Of a DNA stretch of 7,849 nucleotides, positions 1-7,297 are shown one piece after another. Origin of the DNA: Deltaproteobacteria bacterium (GTDB lineage Bacteria > Myxococcota_A > UBA9160 > PR03); the NCBI GenBank assembly GCA_018262315.1, contig JAGSPS010000144.1, forward strand, positions 1 to 7,849. The letters run 5' to 3'. Every line of letters begins with the position of its first letter. Positions within the stretch are counted from its first letter, which is position 1. Under the pieces are notes generated by a model, which was not told the origin of the DNA, ran no database searches, and was given only the letters and a program-made list of their open reading frames with translations. The position numbers and the translations under genes are program-made.

Positions 1-374
1 GCATGAGCCGCTTCTACATCGAGCACTGGACGGCGCATCGCGAGTACTTCCAGATCTTCTGGGCGCTCGAGAACGAACCGGTGATCGGCGAGCTGCCCGG
101 CGCGGTCGTTGCGCAGGTGACGGCGCTCTGGGAGCAGTGCCTGGTGCTGCTCGCGGGGGTGTTCGAGCGCGGCGCCCGCGAGGGCGTCTTCGTCGCGCAC
201 GATTCCTGGGAGGTCGCGAACATCCTCTGGACACTCGCCAATGGCCTGATCCAGCGCGAACAGGCGCAGGCTCCGCGCAGTCTGCGCCGCAACACGCTCG
301 AGCAGGTCTTCGAGGACGCCGTCGAGCTGGTGCTGCGCGGACTGGCGCCCGAGTCCGCTAAGGCCGCTTCCTGA
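1..374 (+). CDS. TetR/AcrR-type regulator, C-terminal part (5' truncated)
   Basis: The reading frame is open from the first base to a TGA at 372-374, so the gene begins outside the window; the ATG at position 3 is probably an internal Met. The roughly 123 visible residues are mainly predicted helix. The pattern of an early HREYFQIFWALENEP stretch, a long helix with LWEQCLVLLAGVFERGAREGVF, then WEVANILWTLANGLIQ resembles the ligand-binding and dimerisation domain of TetR/AcrR repressors. The DNA-binding helix-turn-helix would lie upstream and cannot be seen, so the family call rests on the C-terminal half alone. TetR proteins usually repress nearby genes when no small ligand is bound. Whether this one controls the opposite-strand gene it overlaps cannot be told. 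The gene ends 17 bp inside the convergent minus-strand gene, leaving no room for a terminator between them. Confidence 0.65.
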   Translation, partial: MSRFYIEHWTAHREYFQIFWALENEPVIGELPGAVVAQVTALWEQCLVLLAGVFERGAREGVFVAHDSWEVANILWTLANGLIQREQAQAPRSLRRNTLEQVFEDAVELVLRGLAPESAKAAS

Positions 375-669
375 TCCCCGGCAGCACGCGCGTGTAGGCG
401 CCGAGCCCGAGCGCGAGCAACGCCGCGATGAATGCGAACGAAAGCTTGCCCGCGACCGCGCGCCGCGCGATCTCCGCACCGGCGCTGCGCTGTTCCTCGA
501 CGCTCGCGTCCGCTGGCAGCGTGCGCATACCCGCGAGCAGATCGGGTAGCGCGAGCAAGAGCGCAAAGAACACGAAGAGTGCGAAGAAGTAGATCAGGAA
601 CAGCGTGAACTCCGGCCGAAACGTCGGGCCGGGACGCGGGCCGAGCGGAACGCGCTGCGGATCACTCAT
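358..669 (-). CDS. Small two-helix membrane protein, function unknown
   Basis: This frame encodes 103 residues from an ATG at 669-667 to a TAG at 360-358. The frame continues upstream of this ATG, but that stretch is an arginine-rich shadow of polA, so translation almost certainly starts at MSDPQRVPLG. A proline-rich N-terminus is followed by a very hydrophobic, phenylalanine-rich helix (about residues 21-43). A polar stretch with ASVEEQRSAGAE (about 55-70) comes next, then a second hydrophobic helix (about 77-92) and a basic tail ending in RKRP. This suggests a small inner-membrane protein with both ends on the same side. I recognise no family or catalytic motif. It is divergent from polA, with only 38 bp between the start codons, and it overlaps the upstream regulator gene tail to tail. 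Coding status rests on the coherent membrane topology and on filling the gap between two genes. Confidence 0.7.
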   Translation of the reverse strand: MSDPQRVPLGPRPGPTFRPEFTLFLIYFFALFVFFALLLALPDLLAGMRTLPADASVEEQRSAGAEIARRAVAGKLSFAFIAALLALGLGAYTRVLPGIRKRP

Positions 670-678
670 CGCCCGGAC

Positions 679-696
679 GCTAGCAGGACTGCTAGC
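679..696. repeat. Perfect 18-bp palindrome between divergent start codons
   Basis: The sequence reads GCTAGCAG, then GA, then CTGCTAGC: two perfect 8-bp inverted arms around a 2-bp centre. It lies in the 38 bp between the start codon of the minus-strand membrane protein gene (669) and the polA ATG (708), so it is 9 bp from the first and 11 bp from the second. Its size and symmetry suit a binding site for a dimeric regulator, and its position would let one site act on both genes. With a 2-nt centre it would make a poor RNA hairpin. No regulator can be named; the operator role is inference. Confidence 0.5.
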
Positions 697-707
697 TTGG
701 CCGATCG

Positions 708-3440
<2,733 letters not shown>

Positions 3441-3546
3441 CCGGCAAACTCGCGAATAGCGGCCGACGGGCGAGAGTCAGAGGCCCGGACCGGGTGGCCG
3501 CGGCGAAGGGAACCACGCGATCGCCACCAAGGTCCCGGACGAGGGC

Positions 3547-4230
3547 ATGCGGGCAATCAGTGACCGCGACGCGGTGGCCCGGGCCCGCGAGGGAGATCAG
3601 GAGGCATTTCGCGTGCTGGTCGAGCGCTACCAGGGACGAGCCCACGGGCTCGCGCTCCGCGTGCTTCGCGACGAAGAGCAGGCGCGCGACGCCGTTCAGG
3701 ACGCCTTCGTGAAGGTCCATGCCAACCTGGCCCGCTTCGAGAATCGGTCGAGCTTCTACACCTGGCTCTATCGACTCGTGATGAACGTCTGTCTCGATGC
3801 CAAGCGCCGCGACCGTTCCGCGCGCTTCGTCGACACGCCCGAGCTGTCCGATCTGGAGCGCGTCGCGACCGCCGAGTCGATGCCCGCGAGCGAGCGGCAC
3901 TTTCGCGGCCATCAGGAGGCGCCCGACGACGCACTCGAACGCACCGAGTTGCGCGGCGCCGTCGCCCGCGCGATCGCGGCGCTCCCCGACGCGGCGCGCG
4001 AGACGCTGATCCTGCGCGAAGTCGAAGGACTGAGCTACGCCGAGATTGCGGAGGCGCTCGACATTCCGAAAGGGACCGTGATGAGCCGACTTCACTATGC
4101 CAGGCGCCGCGCGCAGGAGCTCCTGCGCGAAGCGGGCATGGCCGAGGAGTTCGAAACAGAGCCGCGCAGCGGGGATCCGGATCTCGACCCGGACGATGAC
4201 GATCCCGCTCCGGGCAGAGGCCAGCGATGA
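3547..4230 (+). CDS. ECF (RpoE-like) RNA polymerase sigma factor
   Basis: The 227-residue product is an extracytoplasmic-function sigma-70 factor, which directs core RNA polymerase to stress or envelope-response promoters. Region 2 spans about residues 8-85 and includes GDQEAFRVLVERYQ, the acidic DAVQDAFVKVH and the -10-recognition stretch SSFYTWLYRLVMN. A variable linker follows. Region 4 (about 131-192) carries LPDAARETLILREVEGLSYAEIAEAL and the helix-turn-helix IPKGTVMSRLHYARRRA. The similarity to E. coli RpoE is close, especially in the FYTWLYR and LSYAEIA segments. After residue 197 there is an unusual acidic, proline-rich tail of about 30 residues (DPDLDPDDDDP). ATG 3547 is the first possible start after an in-frame stop at 3457-3459, although the GAGGG before it sits very close. 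Its TGA overlaps the anti-sigma ATG as ATGA. No convincing autoregulatory ECF promoter was found in 3441-3546. Confidence 0.95.
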   Translation: MRAISDRDAVARAREGDQEAFRVLVERYQGRAHGLALRVLRDEEQARDAVQDAFVKVHANLARFENRSSFYTWLYRLVMNVCLDAKRRDRSARFVDTPELSDLERVATAESMPASERHFRGHQEAPDDALERTELRGAVARAIAALPDAARETLILREVEGLSYAEIAEALDIPKGTVMSRLHYARRRAQELLREAGMAEEFETEPRSGDPDLDPDDDDPAPGRGQR

Positions 4231-4751
4231 GTAGATGCCAGGGATTTGGTGCCTTGTTGGACGGGTATCACGACGGAGAGCTCGGTCTCGTCCAGCGCTG
4301 GCGCGTACGACGACATCTCGCGGGCTGCGGCGCATGCCGCGACGAACTCGCCTCGCTCGCGCACTTCGGCGGCTGGCTGCGCGCGGCCGTCGGCGGCGAT
4401 GCGCCGGAACCCGATTTGTGGGACGCGATCGCGCGGCGGTTGCCGCCGACGCGTCGTCTTGTGCCGGAGCGGTTGCGCGCGCGCCGCGTTCCTTCGCGGC
4501 GTCACGTACTGCCGGGGCTCACGGCCACCGCCGCGGCCGCCGCGGTCGTGGCGGCGTTCCTCGTCACGACGTCCGACTCGGGCCGTCTCGCCTCGCTCGG
4601 CGGCGCGAGCGGCGTAGTCCGTTCGATCTACGCAAACAGGCGTCCGGTGATGGTGCTCGAGGCAGAGAGCAGTAACGACTCCACCATCATCTGGTTGATG
4701 GACGAGCTGGGCGAACAGTCGCCCGAGGTGAGCGAGAGTGTTGGGATCTAG
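4227..4751 (+). CDS. Membrane-anchored zinc-finger anti-sigma factor
   Basis: The 174-residue protein should hold the adjacent sigma factor inactive at the inner membrane until a signal arrives. The cytoplasmic N-terminus has the zinc-binding anti-sigma (zf-HC2-like) pattern: C4, the turn LDGYHDGELGLVQRW, then H30-x3-C34-x2-C37 in RRHLAGCGACRDEL. A basic linker leads to one alanine-rich transmembrane helix (about 94-114). A C-terminal segment of about 60 residues, containing VMVLEAESSNDSTIIWLMDE, would face the periplasm. This architecture, and the gene's position directly after an ECF sigma gene with a 4-bp ATGA overlap, support the function strongly. AGAGG at 4216-4220 gives a well-spaced ribosome binding site inside the sigma gene. 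Release could be by proteolysis or by a conformational change; the sequence does not tell which. Confidence 0.92.
   Translation: MSRCQGFGALLDGYHDGELGLVQRWRVRRHLAGCGACRDELASLAHFGGWLRAAVGGDAPEPDLWDAIARRLPPTRRLVPERLRARRVPSRRHVLPGLTATAAAAAVVAAFLVTTSDSGRLASLGGASGVVRSIYANRRPVMVLEAESSNDSTIIWLMDELGEQSPEVSESVGI
4725..4731 (+). promoter_or_regulatory. Strong ribosome binding site that fixes a GTG start
   Basis: GAGGTGA matches the anti-Shine-Dalgarno end of 16S rRNA over seven bases and ends 6 nt before the GTG at 4738. It lies inside the anti-sigma coding region. It supports initiation at GTG 4738, which gives a complete signal peptide, rather than at the TTG directly after it. Confidence 0.7.
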
Positions 4752-5184
4752 ACCGCTGGTGCTCGCCGTTGCATTGGGATGCGGGGCTGCCTTGGCTCCC
4801 GCCGGCGTTCTCGCACAGGTCGCCGACAGCGTCGGGCTCTCGCTCACGGTGAGTCACGCGTCGCCGAAGCCCGGGCCGATCGATCCGGGCGCCGCCGAGA
4901 TCCACCGCCAGCTCCGCCATCTGTTCCGGTATGAGAGTCTGCGCGTGATCGAGCAGCGCCACGTGCAGCTGCGGATGCAGGAGCTTGGAGGCATCGATCT
5001 GCCCACCGGCAAGCGCGTGGAGTTCCGTCCGCTTTCGATCACGACCACCGGCGTCCTGATCGCGGTAGAGATCCCGGGCACGCTCCAGACGGACGTGCGT
5101 GTGCCCAACCGGAAACAGGTCGTGATCGGCGTGGACAGCTACCAGGACGGCAAGCTCATCCTGACGCTCCAGCCCGATTACTAG
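4738..5184 (+). CDS. Exported protein of unknown function, third gene of the sigma/anti-sigma operon
   Basis: The 148-residue product starts at GTG, 14 bp inside the end of the anti-sigma gene. Residues 1-26 form a typical signal peptide: basic R5, a hydrophobic core of LVLAVALGCGAALAPA, and probable cleavage after VLA before QVAD. The Cys at residue 15 fits a lipobox poorly. The mature part of about 122 residues starts with a linker rich in Pro, Gly and Ser, then a helix around IHRQLRHLFRYESL. Alternating hydrophobic strands follow, including LPTGKRVEFRPLSI, VLIAVEIPGTLQTDVRVPN and GKLILTLQP. This looks like a small beta-rich periplasmic domain. I recall similar proteins, with the turn VPNxxxVVIG and the ending DGxLILxL, beside ECF/anti-sigma pairs in deltaproteobacteria, but cannot name the family. 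The overlapping genes suggest coupled expression and a role with the periplasmic part of the anti-sigma factor. That role is inference. Confidence 0.85.
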   Translation: MLGSRPLVLAVALGCGAALAPAGVLAQVADSVGLSLTVSHASPKPGPIDPGAAEIHRQLRHLFRYESLRVIEQRHVQLRMQELGGIDLPTGKRVEFRPLSITTTGVLIAVEIPGTLQTDVRVPNRKQVVIGVDSYQDGKLILTLQPDY

Positions 5185-5225
5185 GCCGTGGTTGCCAGGC
5201 AATCGGCTAGCCCCACCGGGCCAAG

Positions 5226-5253
5226 AAAAAAAACAGCGCGGACTCAAAAAAAA
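5226..5253. promoter_or_regulatory. Two phased A8 tracts (possible curved DNA or UP-like element)
   Basis: Runs of eight A occupy 5226-5233 and 5246-5253. Their starts are 20 bp apart, close to two helical turns, so any intrinsic bends would add in phase. They stand out sharply against the GC-rich surroundings. They lie upstream of the GGCAC site at 5286, where a bend could help a distant activator reach polymerase. Alternatively, the second tract could be an UP element for a -35-like GTGACA at 5264-5269, but I see no good -10 hexamer at the right distance. Confidence 0.4.
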
Positions 5254-5285
5254 TCAGAAATCCGTGACACCTCCCCTCTCGAACC

Positions 5286-5300
5286 GGCACTTCACTAGCA
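5286..5300 (+). promoter_or_regulatory. Candidate sigma-54 (-24/-12) promoter
   Basis: GGCAC, nine bases, then G at 5298 (GGCACTTCACTAGCA) keeps the strict spacing between the -24 GG and the -12 GC of sigma-54 promoters. It matches all of the GGCAC block and three of the four bases TTGC, plus the final A. Transcription would start near 5311 and give a leader of about 300 nt. Known systems link PEP-CTERM genes to RpoN and the PrsK/PrsR two-component pair, which makes this plausible. Matches of this quality also occur by chance in GC-rich DNA, and a second one lies downstream, so confidence is low. Confidence 0.3.
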
Positions 5301-5330
5301 GACAGCATGAATACATCCCCTTCCCAGGGA

Positions 5331-5356
5331 GGCCCGGCGCCGAAAGGTGCCGGGCC
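5331..5356 (+). terminator. GNRA-capped 11-bp hairpin, candidate terminator or attenuator
   Basis: The arms GGCCCGGCGCC (5331-5341) and GGTGCCGGGCC (5346-5356) pair over 11 bp, with a single G-U wobble (5339 with 5348). The loop is GAAA, closed by a C-G pair, one of the most stable tetraloops. The following bases, CTTGCTTTG, are U-rich in part but broken by C and G. The hairpin lies about 147 nt after the exported-protein stop codon and so may end the sigma-factor operon transcript. If the candidate sigma-54 site at 5286 is used, the hairpin lies about 20 nt inside the PEP-CTERM leader and would be an attenuator or 5'-stabilising structure. The stem is certain as sequence; its role is not. 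Confidence 0.55.
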
Positions 5357-5487
5357 CTTGCTTTGTGGGCTTCGCTTTGCGCGCTGGCAGTTTCTCCGCT
5401 CTCCGCTCAGCGGACGTGCCTGATTGGGAGGCAGCTCGGAGTCGGCGTCAGGAGCCGGTGCAGCAGAAAATGTCGGCCGGCTGTCAC

Positions 5488-5519
5488 TCCCGCCCGAAAA
5501 TCGAAGCGATCGAGCGGGA
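5488..5519 (+). repeat. Nested inverted repeat in the PEP-CTERM leader
   Basis: TCCCGC (5488-5493) and GCGGGA (5514-5519) are perfect 6-bp arms. Between them, ATCG and CGAT around AAG can form a second small stem. The resulting two-tier hairpin would sit about 90 nt upstream of the PEP-CTERM start codon. There is no U tract, so it does not look like a terminator. It could be an mRNA structure or a protein site, or chance in GC-rich sequence. Confidence 0.3.
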
Positions 5520-5545
5520 ATCAGGATAAAGTGGCGGAAGTTCGG

Positions 5546-5560
5546 TGGCCCAGGAGGTGC
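5546..5560 (+). promoter_or_regulatory. Second, weaker sigma-54-like site
   Basis: TGGC at 5546-5549 and TGC at 5558-5560 have the correct -24/-12 spacing (TGGCCCAGGAGGTGC). It departs from the consensus at the fifth and seventh positions and in half of the TT. It would start transcription near 5572, leaving a short leader of about 38 nt before the ATG at 5610, and would place both leader hairpins outside the message. It competes with the site at 5286; neither can be proven by eye. Confidence 0.2.
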
Positions 5561-5609
5561 GGGGGATCGCTTCCGGGCGGGGCCGCAAAACCGGCGGAGA
5601 CATCAAATC

Positions 5610-6464
5610 ATGCGCAGTCTCGTACTTCCCTCACCCGCTCGGGGGTGGTTGTGGAGCGCGCTCGGCGCGCTGGCCATGGTGTTCGGAGTCGTGACTGCGA
5701 GTCCCGCGGAGCTCCTCTCGAGCACGATCTTCCCGGCCAATCTCGGGATCGTGATCACCGTCGTTCCTCCGCTTCCTCCAATCGGGCTTCCGCTGGGTGC
5801 ACCTGTGGCTCCGACGCGGGCGCGGCGCGACGGATCGGGTCAGCTCACCAAGGTCGGCTTTCCGGCGTCGGCCTTCCGGACCACGGGCCTGACGGTCGTG
5901 GTGAGTGGAACCGCTCCCACAGTTGGCGGGCTCCAGATGACTGCGAAGAACGCTCCAGGCAACTTCACTCGCCTCGGCGGTAAGTTCCACGGGGTGATGC
6001 CCCTCATAGGCAACACCCGGGTGTGCGCGTTCGGAGACTGTCCCAATGCAGCACTGAACATCACCGTGCCGCTCAGCATCGTGGGTGGCGCGGGTGTTCC
6101 GCCGGACGCCACGAAGTTCGTAGGGACGGGGACGGGCGGGAACCCCAACGCCCCCATCCTGGTCACCGTGAAAGGTGCTCCCTGGACCCAAGGCGCTGTG
6201 ACGCTCACCACGCCGGACGCTGGCACGATGATGGCCACGGGCAACTTCGCCGCCCAGACGCAGACGACGATGGGCGCCACCTACATGAACGTCGTCGAGC
6301 TGGTGACGCCGATCTTCATCTCGACCAGCGTCTCCCTCTCGTCGGTGGTTCCGGCGTACGGTTCGTTCAAGTTCACGCTCAATAGCCCGGAACCGGGAAC
6401 GGTTGCTGCCCTCGGAGCGGCGATCATCAGTCTGGTCGCGATGGGAGTTGCGCGGCGCCGCTGA
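5610..6464 (+). CDS. PEP-CTERM sorting domain protein, exported
   Basis: The 284-residue product carries the tripartite C-terminal signal of exosortase substrates: PEP at 260-262 (SPEPGTVAALG), a hydrophobic helix (about 264-280), and the basic end ARRR. An N-terminal signal peptide (about 1-33, core ALGALAMVFGVV, likely cut after SPA) sends it across the inner membrane. An exosortase, not encoded here, would then cleave at the PEP motif, and the protein would go to the cell surface or extracellular matrix. The middle is low-complexity and beta-like, rich in Thr, Gly, Val and Pro. It contains a two-cysteine segment, VCAFGDC (139-144), then NITVPLSIVGG, and near the end LVTPIFISTSV and VVPAYGSFKF. 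I recall this layout in small PEP-CTERM proteins of uncultured deltaproteobacteria. ATG 5610 is chosen because GGAG at 5596-5599 precedes it and the signal peptide begins there. The frame is open upstream to about 5424, but that part is not protein-like. Confidence 0.88.
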   Translation: MRSLVLPSPARGWLWSALGALAMVFGVVTASPAELLSSTIFPANLGIVITVVPPLPPIGLPLGAPVAPTRARRDGSGQLTKVGFPASAFRTTGLTVVVSGTAPTVGGLQMTAKNAPGNFTRLGGKFHGVMPLIGNTRVCAFGDCPNAALNITVPLSIVGGAGVPPDATKFVGTGTGGNPNAPILVTVKGAPWTQGAVTLTTPDAGTMMATGNFAAQTQTTMGATYMNVVELVTPIFISTSVSLSSVVPAYGSFKFTLNSPEPGTVAALGAAIISLVAMGVARRR

Positions 6465-6576
6465 TACGTCGCCGCGGGTCCATTTCGCAGCCGCGCGACC
6501 TGCCGTCGCGCCAGCCGAAAGTACACGCTGTCGATGCAGCGGCCGGATGCAATCGAGCATTTCGCGGCAGCCGCTT

Positions 6577-6582
6577 GGGAGG
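6577..6582 (+). promoter_or_regulatory. Ribosome binding site that fixes the hydroxylase start
   Basis: GGGAGG ends 7 nt before the ATG at 6590. An alternative in-frame TTG at 6575 would place this site inside the gene and has no such sequence before it, so 6590 is preferred. Confidence 0.7.
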
Positions 6583-6589
6583 CGCGCCG

Positions 6590-7297
6590 ATGAGCAGCGC
6601 CGAGCCGACCGCCGCAGCGTGTGCCCGGCGAGGAACGTCGGGCCCTGGCGAAGGCCCTCGCACGCTGCGCGAAGCGATCCCGGTGTTCTCGCGCCACGCA
6701 AGCCCGCGATTCCTGATCGCGTGTTTCGGGGTCGCGCTGGGTGTGCGCATCCTCGTGGGCCGGTGGTCGGCATGGGACGCCGCGCCGCTCGCGGGTCTGC
6801 TGCTCTACTGGCCGATCCAGGAGTGGTTGATCCACGTCTTCATCCTGCACGCCCGGCCGAAGCGAATCTTCGGCCACACGATCGACTTTCGCGTGCCGCG
6901 CAAGCATCGCGCGCATCACCGCGAGCCCTGGCGGCTCGACCTGGTCTTCATTCCCATCCACTCATTCGTCTACTCGCTCCCGCTGCTGATCGGGACCTGG
7001 TTCGCGCTGGCGCCCTCTGCGCCGTTGGCGCTCACCGGGATCGCCGGGCACCTGGCGCTGGCGCTGCACTACGAATGGGTGCACTTCCTGGTCCACACGC
7101 GCGTGCAGCCACGGCACGCCCATTACCGGCGGCTGCGCGACAATCACCGCCGGCACCACTTCAAGAACGAGAACTACTGGTTCGGAGTGACGATGTTGGG
7201 CGGCGATCGCCTGCTGCGCACGGCTCCATCCGTCGCTGCGGTGCCGGCGTCTCCCACCGCGCGCAGCCTCGAGCAGGGCGGTCGCGATGCCGCCTAG
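6590..7297 (+). CDS. FA2H-like fatty acid hydroxylase (sterol desaturase superfamily)
   Basis: The 235-residue membrane protein has the histidine clusters of the di-iron fatty acid hydroxylase / sterol desaturase superfamily, whose members use O2 to hydroxylate lipid acyl chains or sterols. In order these are H82-x4-H87 (EWLIHVFILH), H106-x2-HH (HRAHH, 106-110), H160-x4-H165-x3-H169 (HYEWVHFLVH), H176/H178, and H186-x2-HH (NHRRHHF, 185-191). Hydrophobic segments lie at about 41-57, 64-81, 121-141 and 145-163. Spacing and the flanking EWLIH, HHREP and HHFKNENYWFGVT segments resemble fatty acid 2-hydroxylase (Scs7/FA2H), but without a cytochrome b5 domain. The substrate, for example a lipid A or sphingolipid acyl chain, cannot be told. 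The N-terminal 25 residues are polar and disordered-looking, and the C-terminal 20 are not conserved-looking. Its last codons overlap the next gene by 11 bp, implying translational coupling. Confidence 0.88.
   Translation: MSSAEPTAAACARRGTSGPGEGPRTLREAIPVFSRHASPRFLIACFGVALGVRILVGRWSAWDAAPLAGLLLYWPIQEWLIHVFILHARPKRIFGHTIDFRVPRKHRAHHREPWRLDLVFIPIHSFVYSLPLLIGTWFALAPSAPLALTGIAGHLALALHYEWVHFLVHTRVQPRHAHYRRLRDNHRRHHFKNENYWFGVTMLGGDRLLRTAPSVAAVPASPTARSLEQGGRDAA

Larger units (their letters stand above)
5185..5609. other. 425-bp non-coding region and leader before the PEP-CTERM gene
   Basis: I find no credible gene here. Open frames exist on both strands, but they lack ribosome binding sites and protein-like composition. 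Just after the upstream stop codon, 5184-5222 can fold into an imperfect stem (GGCC and GTGG pairing with CCAC and GGCC) around two small palindromes, TTGCCAGGCAA at 5192-5202 and GGCTAGCC at 5205-5212. No U tract follows, so it is not a classical terminator. The region then holds two A8 tracts, two sigma-54-like sites, a strong hairpin and a weaker hairpin, listed separately. The presence of A tracts in such GC-rich DNA and the density of inverted repeats suggest a regulated promoter and a structured leader. Confidence 0.6.

Noticed and set aside
3443..3482. Possible ECF-type promoter (CAAACT ... GTCAGA) before the sigma gene
   Set aside because: The spacing of about 26 bp between the elements is much longer than ECF promoters allow, and the match is partial.
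3484..3494. Small palindrome CCCGGACCGGG after polA as a terminator
   Set aside because: It would form only a 4-bp stem with a 3-nt loop and no U tract follows.
5307..5423. 38-codon open frame (starting MNTSPSQGGPAPKG) in the leader region
   Set aside because: There is no Shine-Dalgarno, third codon positions are not GC-biased like the real genes, and it spans the strong hairpin. A leader peptide is possible but unsupported.
5424..5609. In-frame upstream extension of the PEP-CTERM gene
   Set aside because: It would put 62 polar, Gly/Arg-rich residues before a good signal peptide. The ATG at 5610 has a GGAG site at a usable distance.
5192..5983. 263-codon plus-strand open frame before and into the PEP-CTERM gene
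   Set aside because: The product is rich in Arg and Ser without any domain, has no ribosome binding site, and overlaps the PEP-CTERM coding region in another frame.
6450..6475. Inverted GCGGCG / CGCCGC at the end of the PEP-CTERM gene as a terminator
   Set aside because: Only 6 bp with a 12-nt loop and no U-rich tail; such short arms are common by chance at this GC content.
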